Assembly: GCA_966692625.1 (NCBI GenBank)
Contig: CBKZAG010000013.1
Location: 1-30,266 of the forward strand
DNA length: 30,266 nt
Direction of reading: 5' to 3'
DNA from: CAMLOF01 sp966692625
GTDB taxonomy: Bacteria; Pseudomonadota; Gammaproteobacteria; Burkholderiales; Burkholderiaceae_C
Shown one piece after another: positions 16,897-24,610 of this stretch. Position numbers and translations under genes: made by a program. Positions within the stretch are counted from its first letter, which is position 1, and every line of letters begins with the position of its first letter. The notes below the pieces were generated by a model. That model was not told the DNA's origin and did not search any database. It worked only from the letters and a program-made list of their open reading frames with translations.

Positions 16897-17688
16897 ATGA
16901 CATACACCCTGTTGAACTACAAGGTCGAGAACGCCATCGCGACCATCACGCTCAATCGCCCCGACAAGAGAAATGCCATGAGCGACGACATGCGCTCAGA
17001 GTTCATCGATGCACTCGAAACCGTGGCGGCAGACAAGGCCATCAGGGCGCTCGTCCTCACCGGTGCCGGAAAAGGTTTTTGTGCCGGTGGTGACATCAGC
17101 GGAATGCAGAAGCGGATGAACGCGCCCGCAGGCGAAGTGGGTTTCAATGGCTGGCACCGGCAGCAACGCGTTCACCACACGCAGGCTTTGCTGCACACCA
17201 TGCCCAAGCCGGTCATCGCCGCGGTCAATGGCGCCGCGTCGGGTCTTGGGGCCGACACGGCCATGGCATGCGACTTTGTCATAGCCAGCGAATGGGCCAG
17301 CTTCGCTTGGTCCTACGTGTTGCGCGGCATCATTCCTGATGGTGGCGGTATGTATTTTCTGCCGCGTCGGGTGGGGTTGGCCAAAGCCAAGGAACTCATC
17401 TTCACCGGTCGCCAGGTCAAGGTTGACGAAGCACTTGCATTGGGCATTGTCGACCGAAAGACCAGCGCCGACACATTGCTTGCCGATGCACAAGCGTGGG
17501 CGGCTGAACTCAGCCAAGCCTCCAGCACGGCGCTGGCGCTGACCAAAACCATCATCAACCAAAGCTTCGAGCTGTCGTCACACGATGTGTTTGCCCAGGG
17601 TAGCCAGGCCCAGGGTATTTGCTACACAAGCAGCGAGCACCGTGCATCGGTAGAAGCTTTCCTGGCCAAGGCCGCAGCGAAGGAGTGA
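16897..17688 (+). CDS. Crotonase-family enoyl-CoA hydratase/isomerase
   Basis: This 263-residue crotonase-fold protein has oxyanion-hole segments GAGKGFCAGGDISGM and NGAASGLGADTAMACD. At the positions of the two catalytic glutamates of true hydratases it shows FAWSYVLRGIIPDGGG: the first glutamate is replaced by tyrosine and an aspartate follows the proline. That layout is closer to enoyl-CoA isomerases and PaaG than to a standard hydratase, so the name 'hydratase' may mislead. The ATG at 16897 has TGGAG upstream. The acyl-CoA synthetase starts five bases after its stop. It is probably not PaaF, given its place in a separate cluster. Confidence 0.88.
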   Translation: MTYTLLNYKVENAIATITLNRPDKRNAMSDDMRSEFIDALETVAADKAIRALVLTGAGKGFCAGGDISGMQKRMNAPAGEVGFNGWHRQQRVHHTQALLHTMPKPVIAAVNGAASGLGADTAMACDFVIASEWASFAWSYVLRGIIPDGGGMYFLPRRVGLAKAKELIFTGRQVKVDEALALGIVDRKTSADTLLADAQAWAAELSQASSTALALTKTIINQSFELSSHDVFAQGSQAQGICYTSSEHRASVEAFLAKAAAKE

Positions 17689-17693
17689 ATTTC

Positions 17694-19778
17694 ATGGATG
17701 CTATTACCCGACTGCTCAAACCCCGCAGTGTGGCCGTGATCGGGGCATCTGCCGATCCGGCCAAGACGGCTGGGCGCCCCGTGGCCTATCTCCAGAAACA
17801 CGGCTTCGCAGGAGCGATCTACCCGGTGAATCCCAAGGCTGACCGCATTGGCGATCTGCCCTGTTATCCCGACGTAGCGTCACTGCCGGAGGTGCCCGAT
17901 GTGGCTATCGTCCTGCTGGGGGCCGAGCGTGCGCACCTGGCTGTGCGAGACCTTTCTGCCCGCGGCTGTGCGGCGGCCATCGTGCTGGCCAGTGGCTATA
18001 CCGAAACCGGTGAAGATGGCGCTCGGCGTCAGAAGCAACTGGTTGAGGCTGCAGGTACGATGCGTATCCTGGGGCCCAACACCATCGGTCTGGTGAACCT
18101 GACGGATGCAATCGTTCTGTCGGCGACAGGTGCGCTCGAGATGGATGAGTTTCCGGCTGGCGGTATTGGTGTGGTGTCGCAGAGCGGCGGCATTCTTGGC
18201 TCTTTGCTCTCTCGGGCAGCCGCCAGGGGTGTCGGCCTGTCCAAGTTGATTTCCACCAGCAACGAGGTGGATCTGGAGTTGGCGGATTTCATCGATCACT
18301 TGGCCGATGACCCCGCAACCAAGGTCATTGCTCTCTATATCGAAACAGTGCGCAACCCGGAGAAGTTCCGCGCAGCGTGCTTGAAGGCTGCACGCGCGGG
18401 CAAGCCAGTGGTGGCATTCAAGATTGGTCGATCGGAGGCAGGCGCCAAGGCGGCGGTGTCCCATACCGGTGCGATGGCTGGTGCGGACCGCATGTACGAT
18501 GCGCTCTTCAAACAGGTGGGCGTCATCCGTGCACGCAGCTTCTCTGATCTGCTGGACGTTCCGGCCGCGTTGTCGACCGGACGAAAGCTCCGCGGCAACC
18601 GCGTTGCGATTCTCACTTCCACGGGGGGCGCAGGTACCCTGGTTTCCGATGACCTGGGTGTGGCTGGGTTCGACACACCGGCCCCTGATGAAGCCACAGC
18701 GCAAGCCCTTCGCGCGCTGCAGACTGGCAGCGAGGCTGTGCTTGACCGCAACCCCATCGACGTTACGCTGGCTGGGTTGCGCCCCGACCTGTTGCGTGGA
18801 GCCATCAATGCCTTGCTGGCCAGTCCCAGCTACGACGCGCTGGTCATCATCGTTGGCTCTTCCAGTCTGGCAATGCCGGAACTCATGGCAGGTGCCATCA
18901 AGGACTGTTTACCCAACTCAGACAAACCCATCCTTGCCTATGTGAGCCCGCACGCTCCCGAGGTCGGTGCCTTGTTGACCCGTAATGGGGTGCCTGCATT
19001 TGCAGCGGCTGAAAGTTGCACGGCTGCACTGGACGGAATGCTGAAGGCAGGTGCGTTCAAACCCACATCGACAACGTATGGTGAGGTGCCGCTCATCGAT
19101 GTCGGCGGTATGACGTCCGGCTCCCTGGATGAAGCTCAAGCGAAGGCGCTGTTTCGACAGTTTGGCATCCCTTGTGCAGACGAGCGAGTGGTCGCGACTG
19201 CGGCAGAAGCCGAAGCTGCCGCTCGAGAGCTGGGCGGCAAGACGGTGCTCAAGATCCTGTCGTCTCAGATCACGCACAAGAGTGATGTGGGCGGTGTTGC
19301 CGTTGGCTTGACGCCTGAGAGCATGGGGCCTCGACTGGCCCAAATGATTGCAGACGTCAAGGCCAAGGCAGGCGTGGTTCCTGATCAGTTTCTGGTGCAG
19401 AGCATGGTGAGCGGTGGCGTTGAACTGATTCTGGGCATGCATCGCGATGGTTTGGGTACCGCCGTCATGCTCGGAATGGGCGGGGTGACCGCCGAACTGT
19501 TCAAGGACACGACCATGCGCCTGCTTCCGGCGTACGGTGGCTTGAGCCGTGATGAGGCCTTGTCTATGGCCCAGGAGCTCAAGACCTGGCCGTTGCTGGA
19601 CGGCTTTCGTGGCCGCCCGAAAGCGGATGTCGACGCGCTGGTGGATACCATCGTGGCATTTTCGAACATGGCGGCGCAGCTCGGCGAACGCCTGGTAGAA
19701 GCGGAAATCAACCCCGTGTTCGTCTTGCCTTGTGGGCAGGGTGTTCGTGCCGCAGACGGTGTGGCCGTTCTTGCTTGA
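17694..19778 (+). CDS. NDP-forming acyl-CoA synthetase, fused alpha and beta parts
   Basis: This protein of about 694 residues has an N-terminal CoA-binding Rossmann domain (SVAVIGASADPAKTAGRP), the succinyl-CoA-ligase-like domains with the SHTGAMAGAD motif holding the probable phosphohistidine, and a C-terminal ATP-grasp domain from about residue 480 (GKTVLKILSSQITHKSDVGG, AEINPVFV). It belongs to the ADP-forming acetyl-CoA synthetase superfamily and would activate a carboxylic acid to its CoA thioester. I chose the ATG at 17694, after AAGGAG. An open frame back to 17619 lies inside the upstream crotonase gene. The substrate is unknown. Confidence 0.9.
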   Translation: MDAITRLLKPRSVAVIGASADPAKTAGRPVAYLQKHGFAGAIYPVNPKADRIGDLPCYPDVASLPEVPDVAIVLLGAERAHLAVRDLSARGCAAAIVLASGYTETGEDGARRQKQLVEAAGTMRILGPNTIGLVNLTDAIVLSATGALEMDEFPAGGIGVVSQSGGILGSLLSRAAARGVGLSKLISTSNEVDLELADFIDHLADDPATKVIALYIETVRNPEKFRAACLKAARAGKPVVAFKIGRSEAGAKAAVSHTGAMAGADRMYDALFKQVGVIRARSFSDLLDVPAALSTGRKLRGNRVAILTSTGGAGTLVSDDLGVAGFDTPAPDEATAQALRALQTGSEAVLDRNPIDVTLAGLRPDLLRGAINALLASPSYDALVIIVGSSSLAMPELMAGAIKDCLPNSDKPILAYVSPHAPEVGALLTRNGVPAFAAAESCTAALDGMLKAGAFKPTSTTYGEVPLIDVGGMTSGSLDEAQAKALFRQFGIPCADERVVATAAEAEAAARELGGKTVLKILSSQITHKSDVGGVAVGLTPESMGPRLAQMIADVKAKAGVVPDQFLVQSMVSGGVELILGMHRDGLGTAVMLGMGGVTAELFKDTTMRLLPAYGGLSRDEALSMAQELKTWPLLDGFRGRPKADVDALVDTIVAFSNMAAQLGERLVEAEINPVFVLPCGQGVRAADGVAVLA

Positions 19779-19914
19779 GGGTTGACCACGGCCCAGGGTG
19801 CAAACCTGCACATTTCCTTCGCTGAGGAGGTGCAGGCCGCCCGCGCGCTTGAATGGGGTTTGATAGACCAAATGGTTGACCGGGATTGCGCAAGGCGTCA
19901 GCTCAGCAACTCAG
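19779..19914 (+). pseudogene. Remnant of a crotonase (enoyl-CoA hydratase/isomerase) gene
   Basis: Between the synthetase and the PrpD-like gene, the frame from 19782 encodes FAEEVQAARALEWGLIDQMVD, which matches the segment of crotonases where the acyl pocket helix is followed by GL(I/V)(D/N)xxV. No start, oxyanion-hole segments or full C-terminus are present, so it appears to be a leftover of a deleted gene. It is short, so the match is suggestive rather than certain. Confidence 0.5.
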
Positions 19915-19941
19915 CGGGTTGCTGGTTTCTGGAGAATGAAT

Positions 19942-21267
19942 ATGTACGTGACGGAGACTTTTGCACGCTTTGCAACCCAGTTCGCCAGTCAACCACTGTC
20001 TGCTGAAGTGGCTCACCATACCGAGCGGGCGTTGATGGACTGGTATGCCTCGTACTACCCAGGTCTGGCAATGCCTGCCGTGCAAGTGCTAGCCAATACC
20101 CTGGCCGATGACCTGGACCGTGGGGCCTCTTGCCTAGTGGGTGGGCGCTCTGCAACGCCACGGGCTGCGGCACTGTTCCAGGGAACAGCCGCGCATGCGG
20201 CAGAAGTTGACGACTCCTTTCGGGACGCGATGTACCACCCGGGTGCTGCGACCATTGCGGCGGCGCTGTCGGTGGCACATGCCGTGGGGGCAGCGGGGCC
20301 CGACTTGTTGCGTGCGGTTGTGCTGGGCTACGAGATTTCCACCCGAATAGGCGTAGCCCTTGGGCGGCCGCACTACAAGTACTGGCACAACACGGGCTCG
20401 GTGGGCGTCTTCGGCGCGGCGGCAGCCGCAGCCAGTTTGCTGCGGCTGGATGAGACCGCTTACGCAAATGCACTAGCCATCGCCGCGACGTTCAGTGCGG
20501 GACTGCAGCAGGCTTTCCGGCTCGATGCCATGGCCAAGCCCTTGCACGCGGGGCGTGCCGCCGAGGCTGGAGTCCTGGCCGCGCAGATGGCGGCCCGTGG
20601 CATGAAAAGCTCGCTTGACGTCCTGGAGGGAGAAGCGGGACTCGGAAATGCCATGAGTCAAGGGGCAGATTGGGCGCAGATCGGCCAGACGCTGGGGGTG
20701 GATTTCCACATCACCCGCCTGACCTTCAAGAACCACATCGGCTGCGGACACACATTTGCCGCGATTGATGGCGCCCTGGCACTGCAGCAACTGCACGGCT
20801 TCAGCCATGAAGCTATCGAGCAGGTGTCGTTGGGGGTGTACAGGCCGACGTTGGACATCGCTCCGCATGTGGATCCGCAGACTGCCGACCAGGCCCGCTT
20901 CAGCCTGCACTACATGGTTGCAACCGCATTGGTGCATGGCAGCGTTCGCCTGTCTGCGTTCGAGCCCGCCCGTCTGAACGACCCCGCGACACGCGCACTC
21001 ATGAAGCGGATATCCAAGGCGCTTGACCCGGAGGTGGATGCAGCCTTTCCGGGGCGTCGCGGAGCCAGCGTCGTCATCGTGCTGCGTGACGGAAAACGAT
21101 TCGAGTGCTTGCAGCCTGACCGCAAGGGCGACCCGGAGTTGCCGTTGTCAGACGCGGACCTTGAAGGAAAGCTGCTGGAGCTGGCCAGCCCGGTCGTGGG
21201 GGATGCGCCAGCGCGTGAATTGCTCAAACGGATCTGGCAGTTGCATGAGAGTGCCACCTTGCCCTGA
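19942..21267 (+). CDS. MmgE/PrpD-family protein
   Basis: This protein of about 441 residues has the PrpD family pattern: GRSATPRAAALFQGTAAHAAEVDDSFRDAMYHPGAATIAAALS near the N-terminus and FKNHIGCGHTFAAIDGAL in the middle. Known members are 2-methylcitrate dehydratase, cis-aconitate decarboxylase and iminodisuccinate epimerase, so a dehydratase or decarboxylase acting on a di- or tricarboxylate is possible. I use the ATG at 19942, with GGAG seven bases upstream. An ATG two codons earlier is too close to the GGAG. It lies in the IclR-linked cluster, 12 bases before the thiolase gene. Confidence 0.88.
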   Translation: MYVTETFARFATQFASQPLSAEVAHHTERALMDWYASYYPGLAMPAVQVLANTLADDLDRGASCLVGGRSATPRAAALFQGTAAHAAEVDDSFRDAMYHPGAATIAAALSVAHAVGAAGPDLLRAVVLGYEISTRIGVALGRPHYKYWHNTGSVGVFGAAAAAASLLRLDETAYANALAIAATFSAGLQQAFRLDAMAKPLHAGRAAEAGVLAAQMAARGMKSSLDVLEGEAGLGNAMSQGADWAQIGQTLGVDFHITRLTFKNHIGCGHTFAAIDGALALQQLHGFSHEAIEQVSLGVYRPTLDIAPHVDPQTADQARFSLHYMVATALVHGSVRLSAFEPARLNDPATRALMKRISKALDPEVDAAFPGRRGASVVIVLRDGKRFECLQPDRKGDPELPLSDADLEGKLLELASPVVGDAPARELLKRIWQLHESATLP

Positions 21268-21279
21268 TCGGAGAAGAAC

Positions 21280-22482
21280 ATGAATCACGCCTATATATGC
21301 GACGCTATCCGTACACCCTTTGGACGTTACGGAGGGGCGTTGTCCTCCGTCCGCGCCGATGATTTGGGAGCCATTCCGCTGCGCGCGCTGATGGAGCGCA
21401 ACCCTAACCTCGACTGGGAGGCTGTTGCGGACGTTGTCTATGGGTGTGCCAACCAAGCGGGTGAGGACAACCGGAACGTCGCGAGAATGAGTGCTCTGCT
21501 GGCTGGCTTGCCGGTGGGAGTCCCTGGCTCCACGGTCAACCGTTTGTGTGGGTCGGGGCTGGACGCGATCGGATCGGCGGCCCGCGCCATCCGCAGTGAG
21601 GAGGCCGAATTGATGATCGCCGGCGGGGTGGAAAGCATGAGCCGTGCGCCCTTCGTCATGCCCAAGGCGACGTCGGCCTTCTCCCGCGTCAACAGCGTGG
21701 AGGACACGACGATAGGCTGGCGCTTTGTGAACCGGCTGATGAAGGCACAGTACGGCGTTGACACCATGCCGGAGACTGCCGAAAACGTGGCGCAGGAGTT
21801 CGGTATCTCCCGTCTGGACCAAGACAAGATGGCCCTGGCTTCGCAGACCAAGGCACTGGATGCGCAGGCCGCAGGGGTCTTCGACGCGGAAATCGTTTCC
21901 GTCCGCATCCCCCAGAAAAAAGGTGAAGACCTTGTGGTGAGCAAGGACGAGCATCCTCGCGCAACTTCGATGGAGGCGCTTGGCAAGCTCAAGGGTGTTG
22001 TTCGCCCCGATGGCTCTGTTACGGCGGGCAATGCCTCGGGCGTGAATGACGGTGCGGCAGCTTTGCTGCTGGCCAGCGAGCGCGCCATTGGCAGGCATGG
22101 ACTGACGCCGCGAGCGCGGGTGGTGGGCATGGCCACGGCTGGCGTGCCCCCGCGCATCATGGGTATCGGTCCTGCGCCCGCCAGCCAGAAGGTCATGGCG
22201 CTGACGGGGTTGACGTTGGCCCAGATGGACGTCATCGAGCTCAACGAGGCGTTTGCTGCCCAAGGCTTGGCAGTCCTGCGGCAACTTGGTATGGCAGATG
22301 ACGATGTGCGTGTCAATCCCAATGGCGGAGCCATCGCACTGGGGCACCCCCTTGGAGCAAGCGGCGCGCGGCTGGTGACCACGGCTGTCAATCAGTTGCA
22401 CAGGACCGGCGGGCGCTACGCGCTGTGCACCATGTGCATTGGTGTGGGGCAGGGAATTGCTGTGGTTCTGGAGCGTGTCTGA
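21280..22482 (+). CDS. Acetyl-CoA acyltransferase (thiolase)
   Basis: This 400-residue thiolase has the acylated cysteine in VNRLCGSGLDA (residue 90), the histidine in GGAIALGHPLGASGARL and the second cysteine in CTMCIGVGQG (residue 386). It belongs to the degradative thiolases close to 3-oxoadipyl-CoA thiolase (PcaF/PaaJ), although its place in the IclR cluster may mean another 3-oxoacyl-CoA substrate. The ATG at 21280 follows GGAGAAGAAC. Its end closely resembles two other thiolase tails in the window (1-53 and 9786-9842). Confidence 0.93.
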   Translation: MNHAYICDAIRTPFGRYGGALSSVRADDLGAIPLRALMERNPNLDWEAVADVVYGCANQAGEDNRNVARMSALLAGLPVGVPGSTVNRLCGSGLDAIGSAARAIRSEEAELMIAGGVESMSRAPFVMPKATSAFSRVNSVEDTTIGWRFVNRLMKAQYGVDTMPETAENVAQEFGISRLDQDKMALASQTKALDAQAAGVFDAEIVSVRIPQKKGEDLVVSKDEHPRATSMEALGKLKGVVRPDGSVTAGNASGVNDGAAALLLASERAIGRHGLTPRARVVGMATAGVPPRIMGIGPAPASQKVMALTGLTLAQMDVIELNEAFAAQGLAVLRQLGMADDDVRVNPNGGAIALGHPLGASGARLVTTAVNQLHRTGGRYALCTMCIGVGQGIAVVLERV

Positions 22483-22503
22483 CCAGATTGCGATTTGCGT
22501 CAA

Positions 22504-22518
22504 TTCCATTGAGTGGAA
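22504..22518. promoter_or_regulatory. Candidate IclR operator (TTCCA-N5-TGGAA)
   Basis: The perfect palindrome TTCCA-TTGAG-TGGAA lies 101 bases before the truncated TTT receptor gene. It has the same arms and the same 5-bp spacing as the palindrome in the iclR promoter at 15754-15768. This shared geometry suggests the same regulator, in which case the truncated receptor once belonged to the IclR regulon. I see no clear promoter beside it. Confidence 0.45.
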
Positions 22519-22618
22519 GGTTTGGGGTGCGCAAAGCTCATCCGACTCCTAGACTTGACTTCACCGGTGACGATGTTCTGTGCTCACTGGTCAACGATCA
22601 AATTCACGGGAGACATAA

Positions 22619-22810
22619 ATGAAAGAGTCCATCGCAATCACGGTCCGAAAGTTCTTGGCGTTATCCGCAGGAGTCGTAGCTGGAGCGTTGCTTTTCCAGG
22701 CAACCGCGCACGCGTTTCCAGACAAGCCAATCAGGCTGATTGGAGTTGGATTTGAAACTTCGCCGTCCTTGTGGGCCGTCGGGTCGCCGATCAGAGTGTG
22801 TGAGGGGTGA
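22619..22810 (+). pseudogene. Truncated TTT-family (Bug) receptor gene
   Basis: The ATG at 22619 follows CGGGAGACATAA. The frame begins with a convincing signal peptide (ALSAGVVAGALLFQATAHA) and the Bug start of the mature protein, FPDKPIRLI. After about residue 40 (near 22738) the homology stops and 23 unrelated residues lead to a stop. A complete receptor is about 320 residues, so roughly 85 percent is missing. The loss probably came from a rearrangement next to the tRNA-Ser integration site rather than from the phage itself, whose left att lies 110 bases further on. Confidence 0.75.
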
Positions 22811-22920
22811 TCCATTCAGATCAAGCAACAAATCAATGCTCGGAAGCTTGATCTTGTTTGATGGTTGATTTGATGGTTAAAGTTTGAAAATCTTATAAGT
22901 TATTGATTTTCATGAAAATA
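22811..22920. other. AT-rich gap between the receptor remnant and the prophage
   Basis: No gene is visible. The tract contains a repeated TTTGATGGTT (in 22858-22878), an inverted repeat GAAAATC/GATTTTC (22886-22911) and a perfect 14-bp palindrome ATTTTCATGAAAAT (22906-22919) ending one base before the att core. Before phage integration this would have been the sequence just downstream of tRNA-Ser, so one of these hairpins could be part of the tRNA 3' flank. Confidence 0.5.
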
Positions 22921-22933
22921 TGGCGGAAGCGGT
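22921..22933 (+). repeat. att core, left copy (attL)
   Basis: TGGCGGAAGCGGT is identical to 29959-29971. Similarity continues past one mismatch (AGAT, then CG). The base after the core is C here and G in the tRNA copy. C at this place would break the T-stem of tRNA-Ser, so the C is of phage origin and the crossover lies within the 13-bp core. Confidence 0.85.
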
Positions 22934-22952
22934 CAGATACGCACCACATAGG

Positions 22953-22976
22953 ACCCGGAAAGACCGGGTTTTTTTT
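22953..22976 (+). terminator. Intrinsic terminator orphaned at the left phage end
   Basis: The stem ACCCGG/CCGGGT (22953-22958, 22964-22969), with loop AAAGA, is followed by a run of eight T. It works for plus-strand transcription, but in the integrated state no plus-strand gene precedes it. In the circular phage it would lie about 20 bases past the att core, directly after the repressor gene. It is therefore best read as the repressor gene terminator. Confidence 0.8.
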
Positions 22977-22979
22977 CGC

Positions 22980-23150
22980 CTACTTGAAGTGGCGAAAGAC
23001 CAGATACAGCAGGTGGATTGCACCGTACAGCGCAAGAAGATTGACGATGAGACGAGACCATGTATGCCCATCCTCACTAGGTGGACGAGAACCACGAGGG
23101 GAACGAAACATCTTTGGATCGTAACGGTAGTCCGTTTCTCTGCGAGCCAT
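22980..23150 (-). CDS. Small inovirus membrane protein, function unknown
   Basis: This 56-residue protein has a charged N-terminus (MARRETDYRYDPKMF) and a C-terminal hydrophobic segment (LIVNLLALYGAIHLLYLVF) ending in RHFK. The ATG at 23150 has a strong GGGAGG at about six bases. An ATG five codons upstream lacks one. It is the last minus-strand gene, 20 bases after the recombinase stop. I do not recognise it. A single-pass inner-membrane protein is the plain reading. Confidence 0.65.
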   Translation of the reverse strand: MARRETDYRYDPKMFRSPRGSRPPSEDGHTWSRLIVNLLALYGAIHLLYLVFRHFK

Positions 23151-23170
23151 AAACACCTCCCGCAAACAGT

Positions 23171-23751
23171 CTAACGCAACGAAGAATGCCCAGGGCGATA
23201 GACGCGGTAGACAGCCCGTTTAACAACGGACTCAGACACATCGAAATGGTCCGCAAGCTGACGCATGGTGAGACCACGCTCACGGAGCTCAAGAAGCCTC
23301 ATTTCCTGACGCTCAGACAGAGTGCGAGGACGACCAAGGCGGACCCCACGATCACGGGCAACACGTTGGCCGGCCATGGAACGTTCACGAATGATGTTGC
23401 GCTCAAGCTCAGCGACAGCACCAAGAATCTGGAAAGTAAAAAGCCCAAGAGGAGAACCGGTATCAATGGGCTCAGTGAGACTCTTCAGGGATGCGCCGAC
23501 AGAACTGAGACGGCTCATGATGCTGAGCAAGTCAGCAAGTCAGCAAGACTGCGGGCCATGCGGTCTATCTTCCAGACCACCAGAACATCACCGGTCTTGA
23601 GGGAAGCTAAAGCAGCTTGAAGCTGAGGACGGGCGCTGACGCCGGAAGCAGACTCACTGTAAACACGACGAACACCAGCAACACGCAGGGCCTCAAGCTG
23701 GAGAGCCGTATCCTGTTCAGTCTTCGAGACGCGAGCATACCCAACGAGCAT
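23171..23751 (-). pseudogene. Serine recombinase (resolvase/invertase type), frameshifted
   Basis: The N-terminal part (23515-23751) has MLVGYARVSKTEQDTALQLEAL with the catalytic serine, and VVWKIDRMARSLADLL with the conserved arginines. The frame then shifts. The C-terminal part (23171-23530) continues with SIMSRLSSVGASLKSLTEPIDTGSPLG, AELERNIIRERSMAGQ and a Hin-like helix-turn-helix (MRQLADHFDVSESVVKRAVY). The break is a tandem duplication of GCAAGTCA on the plus strand (23527-23534, 23535-23542). Removing one copy restores a continuous protein of about 190 residues. The ATG at 23751 follows the rep stop as TGAAATG, so it was translated with rep. It is the likely phage integrase, now probably inactive. 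Confidence 0.88.
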
Positions 23752-23752
23752 T

Positions 23753-24610
23753 TCACCCCCCCTGATACTGCGCATGGAGCACTAGCCAGTCATGCCAGCG
23801 ATCCAGCCGGGCGGTCGCTATTTCGTGCAACTCACCCAGGAACCCATAAACGACCTCAATGGCCTCGTGAAGACTGGTCACCATACCCATTTCGACCGGG
23901 GGAGGAACGTCGAAATCACCGTACTTTGTCCACCTATTTTTGAAATCCTCCCCATCTTCAAAGGCCTTGAGCAGGTACTTGCTGAGATAGGACGCGATAC
24001 GGGCCGTTTTTCGGCAACTGTTGCGCTTTTTGGCGCTGAGGTCGATATTGCCCCCATGCTCACCAGCAACGGCCCGCCAGACGGCCCGTATCACGTTGTA
24101 TGACTTGACCTTGGCGCCCTTGTGCTGAAGCTGAGCAGGAATGCGATTGACAGCCATGTGCACGTGCCATGCGCCACGTTTCTGACGCTCGAATGCCCCA
24201 ACAAAACGGAAGCCAGGAATGACGCGCTCCATCCTGCGATTGAACTCTTTCAGATGTTTCTTGCAGAGGGTAAGGTCAGTCTGGTTTTCCCTGTAGGTGA
24301 GCGTGAGCAGTGTGTCGGCATCCATGGCTTTGACGAGATGCCGCACGCGTTTCTTGGCCCGCTGGGCGGCATTCTTGGCGCTTCGCTCAGCACGTTCCTT
24401 GGCCAACTCTTCAGCATGCTCCTCCTCATGCTTGGCAAGCATCTCAAGATGGTCCGCGATCTGATCGCGGGTCCAATCCAATTCATGCATAACGCGTTGC
24501 CTCGTTGCGATGACTTCAAGATGCCCATGACCAAGGTCATGCGCCCTAACACGGAAGGAATCTGCACGCTTTACTTCATACGCCGTGCCATCGATAATTC
24601 GCACTGTCAT
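23753..24610 (-). CDS. Inovirus replication initiation protein (HUH endonuclease)
   Basis: This Rep of about 285 residues has the rolling-circle endonuclease motifs: LLTLTYRENQTD (motif I-like), the metal-binding HUH motif in RGAWHVHMAVNR, and the catalytic tyrosine region ASYLSKYLLKAF. A coiled, charged stretch (EEEHAEELAKERAERSAKNA) precedes them. It should nick the double-stranded form to start rolling-circle synthesis. I chose the ATG at 24610, preceded by GAGGCGGAA. An ATG 18 codons further upstream has no ribosome-binding site. Its TGA is one base from the recombinase ATG. Confidence 0.9.
   Translation of the reverse strand: MTVRIIDGTAYEVKRADSFRVRAHDLGHGHLEVIATRQRVMHELDWTRDQIADHLEMLAKHEEEHAEELAKERAERSAKNAAQRAKKRVRHLVKAMDADTLLTLTYRENQTDLTLCKKHLKEFNRRMERVIPGFRFVGAFERQKRGAWHVHMAVNRIPAQLQHKGAKVKSYNVIRAVWRAVAGEHGGNIDLSAKKRNSCRKTARIASYLSKYLLKAFEDGEDFKNRWTKYGDFDVPPPVEMGMVTSLHEAIEVVYGFLGELHEIATARLDRWHDWLVLHAQYQGG

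Noticed and set aside
22903..23124. 73-codon plus-strand frame at the left phage end as an independent gene
   Set aside because: It starts on the host side of att, runs through a terminator and lacks a ribosome-binding site. It matters only as the read-through frame of the repressor in the circular phage.
23527..23550. Short repeats at 23527-23550 as a CRISPR or microsatellite array
   Set aside because: There are only two full 8-bp units plus a partial one; this is a single tandem duplication in the recombinase gene, and no CRISPR-like array occurs in the window.
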